Assembly: GCA_023053545.1 (NCBI GenBank)
Contig: JAKZAN010000002.1
Span: 9,234,790-9,298,789 of the forward strand
DNA length: 64,000 nt
Source of the DNA: Lepidurus packardi
Taxonomy: Eukaryota > Arthropoda > Branchiopoda > Notostraca > Triopsidae
Reading direction: 5' to 3'
Below the pieces are notes generated by a model. That model saw only the letters and a list, made by a program, of their open reading frames with translations, was not told the DNA's origin and made no database searches. Position 1 is the stretch's first letter; each line of letters opens with the position of its first letter. This document shows, piece after piece, positions 10,961-22,800 of this stretch. Both the position numbers and the translations under genes were made by a program.

Positions 10961-13900
10961 TGACTTTTAAAAAATAAAAAAAATACTGTGGCTACGCCCT
11001 AAGGTCGTTGAGCAAGTCAGATGAGCGAAAGGGAAATGATTCAATAAACTTAGAATTAAACAGGCAATTTAGGTCTAACAAAGAGGCGTTCCTGATTAGA
11101 TCTTGGCTGTCTGGTTGTGCCTGACAGCGCGCGCCTGACGCAAACGCAGGCGAAACTTGAAAGCTAATGCAATTATGGGCGTATTGCGATGATTTCAAAG
11201 AATACGTACAAACGTTTGCAGACATTCGGCCGGTAGGATTTGTGGTTGCTGCAATCCGAACTCTCTGGAGAAAGATAGGCACTTCAGTTCTTCCGACACG
11301 TGTACTGTACATCCTGAAAAAAAAGTAAGGGTAAGGACCTTAATGCAAAAACCTTTAAGCACGGGATGGCAAACCTTTGCAAGCCGGTTAGGAGATGTTA
11401 CCGCGAATTGCTGGGTTGGGTACTTTGAAATTCCTGGTACTAAAATGTTCCCCATCTGTTTTTCTTTAAGGACGATATACCGCTGCGAGCAGGAACGCCC
11501 TACATTCACTGGCCTCTTGGGCGTTCTGTGGTCCCATTTGACCTAGGGATGGCATGTAATTCCGCAGGCTTCTCATTAATAACCCATAATGCCTCAAACA
11601 GAAGACTAAATCTTAATGGCAACAGGGCAATCTGTGCTATGCACGTTCGATCAAAGTGATGGCAGATTGAAGTGCTAATAGGTCAGCTCCCTTCCTGGTA
11701 CCACGTCCTAAAACAGGACACTGGATCATAAAAGGTATATGGCTGTCGCTGAAACTTAAACTTATCTATACAATAAGTTATTATCCTCAAAATGGGGGCC
11801 AAGGCTAAGGGAAGTTATTAATCCATCACATAAGATCTGTTGCACTCAAAGCAGCACGGATAATAAATGCGACGTGCTGCAGGTGCGAAGGGGGGAAAAC
11901 TAAATGAAACTATTATATCGTAAAGAATGAATGTATACTTACCGAGATAATGTTCACACGACGTCAGAGCACTGTTCCTCTCTCACCACATATTTGTGAC
12001 TTTGCAGTAATTTACGGCCACTTTCCTCTAAACTACCTGGAAAAATAGCATGCCGTGCGATAAATAATAAACATAACGTCGAATTTCTGCAATCTAATGC
12101 AGATCAGCGCAAGCCTGTAAGGAACCTCACCTAAGATTGAAAGAAATCCTGAAAATAATGAAATTATTAAGCCTGAAATTTAAAGTTCTTTACATCTTTT
12201 GCAGGAAATAAAAAACGTTTTTAAAGTTACTTAAAGACATAGTTTTGACCTTTCACAATGCACTCTCTCAAACTCTACAAATAGTAATAAGTAATGATGT
12301 AACAAGAAACCCAAAAATATTCACATGCAAAGATTCTGTTATTACAAAAGTTTTTAAATTTCCCGAAAAAAAAACTGGGTCTTCGAATAATTTCCATAAT
12401 CAGTTCTGCCGTTTTTTTTTCTTCTTTCGTTTTCTTTTATTTTCCTTTCCCCAGTCTCTTTTTGTTTTCTTTCACGTTGTTTTTTTTCTTATTCTCTTTT
12501 CTTCTCCTTCTTGGTAGACGCAAAAATTAACAAGATCTAAAAAGTTTAGCCTAATACAAGTTCGTTTGTCCTACACAAAAAACCTCTCGCTACGAAATAT
12601 CACAAAATCATTGAATAAATGTGAGATACCGAGTTTCAGATGCCGACTGGATTCAGTTTTGGGGGAGGGAGAGTTTTTCTTTGAATAATAATTACGGAAC
12701 CAGGAAACATGATTTCTTTTGTCGTTGGTAAATAGATTTCAGAATTTTCTTCACCCTTTCTTGCTTTGTGTTTTTTTTTTCATGGTTGTCTCCACGCGCC
12801 CAATTCTTATTTTCATTGTTCAGCTGAAATGAAAGCTTGCCGCCCAGCTTCATCATAAGTCCTAAGGGTAGCAGGCCTCTTTTGTTTGTTTGGGTTTTCT
12901 TTACAAGCAATAAACTGCGACAAAAAATTCCAAGCGCCAAAAATTTCCTTTCGCTACAAAGCACAAAGATCCCGGATTCGATTTGAAGCCCCTCCCCCTT
13001 TACAAGTGACGGTCGGTAAGAGTGTCTAAGGACTGCCGTTCTCGAACAACACCCCCCAAAAAAGCACCCAAGCCAGCAAAGGTGTAAATGGGTTTTACTT
13101 TGAATATAAAAGGGACAAGGAAAAAAAAAAAAATACAGCAGGGGAAAAAAGAGCCATTACGCACGCGCAGCCAACATTCATACACATTACTCGTTTTTTA
13201 TTTGCTTTTTTTGTTTTTTAAGATTAGGTTAGTTTCGTTAGACGGGGAGTGCAGTTTAAGATGCAATTTATGCTTTTTTGTAGACCTTTTTTCATTTTTA
13301 CTGCAGCCAAGAGGCGTGGCTTCGAAAAAGAGGCTCCTACAAAAAAAAAGTTTTCCTCTAGAAAGATAACTACACTGACTAACTTAAGCCTATAACTACG
13401 ATTGACCGTTTTTTAAAATTTACCTCATTTCTTGGGGGTCGGGGGAAGCGCGAAAAACAAGCATGCAAGTATCCTATGAGCTAAAGCAATAAATCGCATA
13501 TCCATGTCTGACCATGATTCAACACTATCCTAGCCAAAACCAAAAAAAAAAATAATAACATTGAATTTGAAACGAGTTTTGAAATCCAGGTGGGCCACGT
13601 TTAGCGTACACGTAAAAAACGATGCCCATCAAAAAAGGTGGGGGAGGGTCATGAATCAGATATTTTAGAGGAAAAAGGGAATAAAACTGGACAACACACC
13701 ATTGCTAAACAAAGCTACAGGACAGTAGTTTCCTTATTTAGAGTATTTTAAAAATAATAATCATTATTAAAAATTTTGCTTTTAATCCATTAGCCTGTGC
13801 TTTCGCAAAAAAACAACAATAAGGGGGCAAGGATCCGCCAAAAAGGGGTTTGCCACGCCCCTCTTTTTTGCTTTGTTTTTAGTTTATACACGGTTTAAAC

Positions 13901-15789
13901 CAGCGGGATATCACACCACGCCCCCTTCCTTGGCTTTTGCTACGAACCCTGTTCGCTCCTGGACGACAGAATAGACAGCCACGGATTAGCTTGGATGGCG
14001 GGGGAATTGATTTTTTTTTTACTGTATATGCGGTTTTGATCATCGGTCACATTTTTATAGGTGAAATGAATGCAATTAACATAAAAGGTGGGAAAGATGA
14101 GATAATGAAAGGGTAAGAGTGGTGCACATTTAAGGTTTTTTTTAGACGTTTCTTTTGGAAGCTATAAGAGATATACAAGGGGGATTTTTTCCAAGGGACA
14201 TTCAAAAAGGGTTTTGTTTTTAGGAAGAAGAAAGTCTAACGTCCCCAATCCCGACAAGACAGCGCAAAAAGCAGAAAATGTATCACGCATAGATGGCGCG
14301 CAAAAACCGATCCTGTTCTACTGCAAAAAGTTAGAAAGCAAAGTTTCGTTCCAGCAGACAAAAAACGGTAGCCAACAACGCTTTTGTTTTCAGCACATTT
14401 CCAGCGGGGGAAACCAAACAGCAAATATCTACTTATTAAAAAGAAAAAAAGGGGCAGCCTTTTTAAACCCAAAGAATGTGAATGTGAAAAAACATCCCCT
14501 CTCCCAGCATTGCTGAACAAGGATTTAGAGTAAACGGCGCAGGATTTTTGTTTTTCTTCTTCTTACTCAAAGTCTGCTGGGTAACTATAGAGTTTAAGTT
14601 GTTTTGTTTTGCTTTCTGGTTTAAAAAATTCATTCGTTTGTGGTTTAAACGAGACCGTGGAGACCTCAAATCACTCACTCCTCCACTCTTTCAACTTGAC
14701 CCCGGATGGCACTTTTTGATCACACCATGAATTTGAATACAAATGTCTGACTCGTTCTCACACACACGCTTGTTTTTTCCCTCCGTCTAATAATATTTAT
14801 TTAAAAAAAGACGTTTTGAGTATAAAGGAACATTCCGCGGAAAACACCATGATCTGCCCTAAATAGTAAAAAGATTTATAAGTAGAAAGTCGAGTGTTTT
14901 CTTCTTCTTACATGGCCTTTCCTTGTCTGAATTTTCAAACTAATAGTACTAAAAATAAAAAAGACTGGATTTGAGTCTCCCATGCCAATCTCGCAATTGA
15001 ATTTTCGTACTCAACTTAGTCAACAGCAAAATTGTTTGTTTTTTTCTCCATATAATAGAAAGTATTTTTCGATTTTTGCATTGCTGCCCTGTTTTCCACA
15101 GCTTCATTGCGATTGTCATGGTAAACCTTTTTTCCAGATCCAGACCAGCAATAAGCGGGGACTGTGTACGAAAAAACCCCGGCAAGTCAACTTTTCCAAT
15201 ACCTGATTTTTTCCCTAAAAAGCAAAACAAATTCTGAAAAATCCCGATATGTAAAAAATTCGTTCTTCACTTTTTTGTTGACTAGACAACAAAAGAAAAC
15301 GTTCCCTTACAAAATTTTCTAACGCGGCTTTCTCATTCTCTTCTCAAACCGTTACTGGCTTTGATTCGTGATCAAAATAAACCACCTTGCCTTTCAAAGT
15401 TTGTCTTTTCTACTTCTTCTCATTCCCTGTAGTACAAAAAAGCATGAAAAGTTGTTTTTAAACTTTCGCAAGGAGCCTCTCCTTGTTTTTGCGCAAGGAG
15501 AAGAAGCAGTGTTTTGTTTTTGCTAACGGACCTTCACAAGGTCCATTTGCCTTTAAACTGGGTAAGGAGGAGACATCTAGACACGAACGTGATAACTTCG
15601 TCTTAAGCCTTGAAAAAAAAGGCCCATTTTTCAAAAATGATATTCTACGCAGCTTTAGGATAGAGGATAAGTCCTCTTCAAAGATGTGCCCAATAGATTT
15701 TTTGAAAGAGTTTTTCAGACAACATTAGGAGTTCTCAAGATTCCCTTCATTTGCATTTTCCTTCTGAAGGAATGCAATTTCTTCTTCTT
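10961..15789. other. intergenic DNA downstream of mbl, homopolymer-rich
   Basis: No gene was recognised. From about 12.3 kb onward the sequence is strikingly rich in T, A and G runs, and the many short ORFs are low-complexity. The 3' untranslated sequence of the mbl terminal exon could extend into the right part. Confidence 0.45.
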
Positions 15790-15795
15790 TTTATT
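15790..15795 (-). terminator. mbl: candidate poly(A) signal for the short mbl 3' end
   Basis: AATAAA on the minus strand (TTTATT on plus), about 855 bp beyond the stop codon of the ZnF6 exon. It is the nearest canonical signal I noticed downstream of that stop, but closer non-canonical signals are possible. Confidence 0.25.
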
Positions 15796-16648
15796 TAGCG
15801 TGTACTGGATAATAGAAGCCCTTCCGAGTTTCATGTCTTTCCTTGTTTTTGCATCTTTTACGTCAAGAAACGTGTTCAACAATAAACTGTTTGCTGGTTC
15901 CGAAAAAAGATTGAAACTTTCTGGACAATACAAAACAAAGGAAAAGATATTTCCAATCGCTCGTTGTTCCATCACCGGGGGGCTTTTCTAACTTTTTTAA
16001 AATTCCCAAATTCAAATCAGCATATACCCACTCGATCAAACTCTTGTTCCAAAAAGACTTTTTACTGAAAAAGGGCTGGAAGTATCCCGCAACAGAACAC
16101 GGGAGAGTTAGAATTACAAACCTAAATTACTACTAAACAAACAGAAAAGAAGAAATTAGCAACAGATTTGTTCGTTAAGGAGAGAAACTTGACGGCTAAC
16201 CAGGTAAAAAATTAAAACGTCCCCCACTTTTCCGCAAATAATCCGAGTAAAGACAAACTTGGAGCGTTTTACAACTGAACAAAACGGACTTGGTCCGCCA
16301 CCCTGATTTGCCCATCACTGGCCTTTGTCAGGGGATAAAAAGGAATCCAAAAGATGACAACTGAACAACCAAAAGAAAACGATTCTCCAAGTCGCGAAAA
16401 ATTCACATGAAAAACAAATTATCATAAAAAATGAAGTCCGCATCCTTCCTGCCAGTCTTTTGTTTTTATCTTTTCTGCCGAACTTGATTGGGATTATACT
16501 TGATTGCGAGAATTCGAATTTGAGGAGGGGAGTGTCAATACGTAAAAAGAACAAAAATAATGAATGGTCCATTCCACTGTTCTCCAAGGTCACCATGTTG
16601 CAAAATTGCACTCCACAAAATTCGTTTTTTAAAAAAAGTTTTTTTTTT

Positions 16649-16851
16649 TTATGCCGCCAGGGTCCGCGGTGTAACAGAAGCCACATTGGGTTTGTCATCC
16701 CGTACTGGACGCTGGACGATTTGCTGCTGCAGTATGGACGCAGGTGGCAATAAGATTGGTATATGGTAAAATTTGCAGCGATGCCGAAAACACTGGCCCT
16801 TGACGGCATCGCGGCAAACCGTTACTTTCAAGTCCGTCATATCCACATAAT
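16649..16851 (-). CDS. mbl: mbl terminal exon carrying ZnF6
   Basis: The acceptor is CTTGCTTCCCAG, just above 16851. The exon starts with two bases of a split codon (phase 1 intron) and so completes the Asp left by the upstream exon, giving [20 protein letters not shown]. Finger 6 is C529-x7-C537-x4-C542-x3-H546, the CX7CX4CX3H form typical of the second finger of a muscleblind pair. The tail [15 protein letters not shown] and about 20 more residues lead to TAA at 16649-16651. The linker between the H of finger 5 and the C of finger 6 is 15 residues, similar to the first pair (14). This supports a genuine folded tandem unit, not a stray finger. Confidence 0.82.
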
Positions 16852-19800
16852 CTGGGAAGCAAGACAAGAAGCAATTATAACTTTGTGTAGAACTACTTCG
16901 TTATCAAAATTTGTCGTAATAATTTCGCTAGACGAGTTTGAACATCGAGAGCAGAACTTTCTTGTCGGAGAAATGAGGAAGGACTAGCGTTACAAACAAA
17001 GGGGTACGAGGGAAAAACGGGTGGTACAAGAAAAACCGAACTAAGGTTCTTTCCGAATTTTGGACTCAATACGTCAAAATTATATCTGTATGTGAAATTA
17101 GATTCTTTTGTCACAATAAATCTATCTGTAAGGCCACGGTGAACTGTAAGTAGTGGATTTTTTTGTCAAAAGATGACACTGTTGTCATACCCCTATATTA
17201 CAACAGGTTGTCACTAAATCCAGAGAACGTGTTGCTATATGAAGATAATTATGCAACTTGAAACAAAACTTAAAACACAAATTTAACAGAAATGTAACGA
17301 TAGAATTGAAAAATATCTTAATAAAAATATCTTCATAGGCTGCGTCAAAAGATTTATTTCAGAGTTATTTGATTTATTTTCAGAACTTTAATGAGTTTAA
17401 ATTAATTATATATCTAATACTTTTGAGGCAGCCTATCAAGATATGTTTAAAAAACAATTTGTCAATTATATCGTTAAATTTGTTTCAAGCTGCATAATTC
17501 TCATGATATAGGAGCAATGATACCAGTGCCATCTTTGGCAGAACGACCAACTACTTGCAGTTCACCGTGTCCTTAAAAGTAGGAGTTCAACCGGATTAAT
17601 CTTACCATCTAACGCGTGGACGAACTTACAGGCGCAGCGTTTACATTCTCCATACTTAAAATCGCGGCATACCGGGAGGGTGTCCAGCAACTGCAAAAAT
17701 GATACAAAAAAGGCATTAGTAAAAGTAATCCATAAAGTCTCTGCGCTGAGATAAGAAATTTTGTTCAAGATAAATAATAATAATATTTTCTTTTTGGCAA
17801 TTGATTTATACAACCGTTCGGATCAATAAAGCTGGTTAATATTCCAAAAGTTATGCAAACTTTTTTCTTCATCGTCAGTCACTACGGATAATAAAGGCAA
17901 AAAGCTTACCAGGGCCAAGCTTCTTCAACAGTGCAGATCAATGGCATCCCAAGGCACGTGCAAATTCAGTCAATCAAGTTTTTTTTTTTTCAAGCGGCAT
18001 AAAAATCGGCAAAATACAACAAGAAGGCGGAGAGGGAAGACGGCGGATGTATAAAAAATAGTTTCTTATTTTTGTCTATTTTGTATGTTTGTTTGTTTGT
18101 TTTAATGTCAAGTACTACGTTAGGGACATTCCAAAGTACGGGAAAATATGTAAGAAAATAAAAGGTTCAGGCGGCCGCAACCCAAAGGAAAAAAAAATCA
18201 CTGCTACCAAATTAAAGCGCGCGTTCGGAGCAAAAAAAGACCACAAACCCTTAAAAAAAATGGGTGAAGGATAAGACAAAATTAAGGCGGAGTGAACAAC
18301 TGGACGACTCCGATACAACTTGGACTTGCGCAGCAAACCTGTGTCCTCTCTCCCCAAAAAAAATTCCTCATGTGGGGGAAAGGGGCGGGGCTTGGAAAGA
18401 AATAAAGAGGAATAAGAGCACAGAGCGATTTTTTCCTACTGTAATGTAAAAGAAAGAGTATATCAAGCTGGTACTTTACTAGTAAAGGGAAAGAAAAATC
18501 CCTCTTCTAAAGCTAAAAGTGTTCTAGCTAACTTTTCTTACTGTAAACTTTCCTGGAAGGCTTAGAAGGCATAAAACTGCTTCGGTCTGACTTTCCCCTT
18601 CCCCAAGATCGAAAAAAAAACTACCAACGGCTATCTTTCTTTTCTTTTTCTTTACTACTTTTTCATTTTTTTTTCTTTTTCTTTTATTGGCAACCGAATC
18701 ATTTACTATACCTGTCCTTGTTCATCCGTGTACTGCACTGAGTAGGCATTGTTGGGAATAGGCACTCCCACACCTAACATCCAAGGTGCTGTTGTAGCTG
18801 CTAGTTATTTTTTTGTTGCGTGCAAGAGCATCCCAAGGCACATTGAAAACAAGATCACCAAAGCACCCGGTAATTCCACGTTTTTATATTTTTTTGTGTG
18901 GTGGGAACACAAAAAACAAAGGCCATTCCATTTTTTAAGGCGTTATAGGGGGAGAAGGAGGAGTTGGGAGCGGAAACATGTAAGTCATGATCGTGCAGAA
19001 CATTTTTCCAATTCAAGACAACAAGGCGGCAGCATGCGGAAGAAGTATGATAAAAAAAAAAGAATACGAAAATTAATATCCCCCCTGAAATAAATCCAAT
19101 AAAATTCGCAGTGAGCAGCTGAGACATTGAGACATTCCATTAATTCTACGGATTCCCATTTGGCAATACAGTTGGTTACTTTGTAGGAAAATGAGATTAG
19201 TACGAGCAAAAAGTAGCCATTCCAATTTTTGTTTTGTTGTTGTTTTCTTTCCATTGGACAATAACATAAAATGGTGTGTGGAGGCAAAGAGAAAATTCGC
19301 CTATACTTACAAATTCCCGTCTTGGTCATACTCCGAATGCAGGAGTAATACCGGAGCTGAGAGCACATCACACGAGAGCGAGAAAAGACAGGGAGGAATA
19401 AAACTAATTAAGAGGTTCAGGGATCAGGGTTTTCAGTCGCTCTGACGGATAAGAAACGCACATGGATGAGTATTGTGCAAGCGTCAAATAAATTAATCAC
19501 ACACAAAACAGAATTAACGCTTCAAAATGGTCTCATGAAACTCATTTTGCCTCATTGGTTTTTCCTTATTATTCCCTTCTTAGTTAGATTATAACTTGGT
19601 CAATTTGTGATTGAACTAATTCAAAAGCTATACGACCAAGCCAAACGACGGGAGTATATTTATACAGTACTGTGAAAAATAAAGTAGCCATTCTCCCCGG
19701 CAGATGCAAGACGCAGTAGAAATATTTTTTTTGGACTACTCCGCACAGTCTGGTTTCATTCTTTGTTGCTCAGAATAGTAAAGTAACAAGGCTGGTACTG

Positions 19801-22800
19801 AGAAATAATTTCTTGGGGTACCTACATAAGGTACAAAAGGCAACAGAAAAAGGCACAGTTTTTGCTTTTTTTGTCGCACGTCGCAGACAAAGAAATAAGC
19901 GGCTCCGGAATGAACGCACAATGACGTTTTTGGTAGATTTTGAAAAGCGAGGTCCAAGTGCATAGAGGTGGCGCAGGATATGAAAAGCAAAGGACAAAGG
20001 TTTCGACTTTTGGCTGGAAAAAAGGGTTTCGTGTGGCGGGTACGGAAGTTGTTTCTATGAGCAAAAATAGCAACGCTGGCAGAGGCAAAGTAGCAAAAAT
20101 ACGTGGCTGGCGAATACTTCGGCGAATAAAGGCGGTCGCTAGGTTGGAATATTTTTTTTTCCAATATATATATAATAAATATATATCAGCAGGAAAAAGA
20201 GCGCAGAGTATAAATACCGACAGAGGCGCGGAAAACTCAATAACAAGCCATTAAATTGAAGAAAACTTGGTCATGCAGTTTCACAAGCTGATTATTATTA
20301 AAAAACGAGTACATTAAAAAAAGGGCGGGGAAAACTTGGGGGTTGTAATAGAGGTTATATATATCCTATAGAGGTGGAGAGAAAAGAATAGAAGAGATAG
20401 AGACAATAGTGTAGAGTTTCTTTTCCAGAGGTTAGAGAGTCAAAAACTATAATGAAAATGGGGGTAGGGGGTGGGAGAAACTTTTGCACACATTACATCC
20501 AACAAATTGGCTGTTACACAACCAAATATACAAAAAAGCTACTAAGATAGTCACACTTTCTGACTTTTGTCTTTTTTTTCGTAACACAAAAAAGTACCAC
20601 CAATGGGGATGAGGGGAAGGAGGCGCTACTTTCAGCTCAAAAAATATTTTTGTCATGAAATTTTTAAAAATTTAAAGAAATGGGGAGGCGTTCCATGCAG
20701 AAACGCATAACCATTTTGTCAAAAAATCCAAAATTTCTAGTAATAATATATAAAAAAGAAAAATAATAAAAAAAAAAACACCACCACCTAAGGAATCGCT
20801 TTTGCAACCTACGAAACCAATGAACTTTGCCGAATGTACCGGGGGTGGAAAACGGACGGGTTTGTTGAAAAAGGAAATTCAAGAAAAATAATTCCCATGA
20901 TTTTTGGGCCATAAAAAGGTAACGAGGAAAACGATTGTATAGGCATCCTGGACCAACAACAACACAGTAATTATGTGATAGGCAAATTTTGGGATGGGAG
21001 AGGAAAATTATCTTTTTTGGTGGGGGTAATATTTTTTTTTTTGGCGAGCAATTATATACGAAATACGAAGCCTAAGAAAACTCCACTACAGAACTAAATC
21101 ACTACTGTCTCCCAGGAGTGGCATGCGACAGAAAAACAAGAACCAAACCCATGACAACTTTCTACGAAATTGGAACAACGTAATATATGTGAAATATTAT
21201 CTTAAAGAAAAAAAAAGGTGTACGGGGGCAGTTTTTCGCGTTGTTTACGGCAGGATCAATTCAAAAAAGGGTAAATTTTCCCTGCACCACTGGGATGACG
21301 GAAACTGGCTTGCAAATCTTCCAAAAAAAGGGACAGGGGGTAAAATAACTCCATAAAAGGGCAGGCAAAAAGTAAATCAAAGCTAGCACTGGGCCAAAAA
21401 ATGTAACAATCCAAAACCAATAAAAAAAATGCAAATAAGCACAACAATGCAAACTCTTCAACTACTTTTCCCACACTAACACATGTTGTTATTGGTTGGG
21501 CTACTGGATAATAAGAATTGTGTGATCAAAAACCCAATACAAAGTAATTCTCGCGTCATGCTGAGCCAGCATGGAAATTAATGCAATGTATGTTCAAAAA
21601 TTCGGGAAGGAATGCCACAGTAAAATTCGCTAAAAAAAGGATCAGAAAAATAAAAAAAATAAGAAATTCAGGGAAAATGTAGCCAAGGAAAATTAAACCT
21701 GTTCCAGTAAAAGAATTAAAGGGAAAATAGCAAAATTTTGCAAAGGGGAGGGAGGTTAAGGAAGGGGGTGGGGCATTGGGCAGAAAGAGGCGGGGTTTGT
21801 AGAGGACAAAAAGCTTGTACACAAAATAACAGGGATTCAAAACTCTCCCTTTCCAACTACAGTTAGAATACCAAATGCGCAGAAAACGTTTGCCATTCCT
21901 TTTTTGTTTTGCACATGCAGCGGAAATCAGTTTGAGGAATATTTGGCGCAAATGCAGCGTTTACAGGAGCGGAACACAAGTCCACTAACCAACCCCCTTT
22001 TCTACGTTCTTTTTCATGACACACCAAGATAAAACAGGAGGGATTTGGGGGTATATCGGATAGAAAGAGATAGATAGAAACAAACAGAGAGAGAGAGAAG
22101 GATAGAATCCAAAATATTGGCCAAAATTGGGATTTCTTTTTCTTTGTCAGAAATATAAAACTTATTAACAGCTCCTTTATGGAATGGATAAAAAGCTTAG
22201 AGATGCGTTATCACCAGGATTATCTGTCGCATTTGATACAATCAATCCCTTTAAAAAGCGAATGTAACAGTTTTACTTATAATTTTGGTCATCCTTGCGA
22301 CTGCTTTACCCTATCATATTTCTTTACTCCCTTCCTTTACTTCTTTCATTCAAATCTTGGCATTTTCATCAACTTGTTTTTTTTTTTTTTCACTGTGGAA
22401 AGGGCATTGCGAGTGGATGATGGTTACGGCATCGTGAACGCATCCAATCAACGGAAGCACCGTTTCTCAATGGATTTTTTTTCTTGTTCTCTGACTTTTT
22501 AAGAATTTCAACCTTTTTGGCAGTCAAAAGTTTTGCTTCCTTCCCCCCTAAATAGGTTTAAATACACTGGACAATCCTCTCGTGACACACTGGATTAATA
22601 ACAAACAGGGGCAAAAATCACAGGCTCGGTGGCCGTCCTTTCAAAAAATCAACACAATCTAGACCGCTTTACTATCTCACTTAACTATCTTCCTATCGCT
22701 TGTTCACATAGCGTGACTAGCTCGCTTTCAAAACCCTAAAAAAAATTTCCCGGTCTCAACCAAATCTAATTATCTCAAACTTCTGTCTCAGATTGTCCGC

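Noticed and set aside
16315-16809. 164-aa minus-strand ORF overlapping the ZnF6 exon
   Set aside because: It is in a different frame from the finger, has no domain, and consists mostly of low-complexity aromatic stretches; the ZnF6 frame with its acceptor explains the coding signal.
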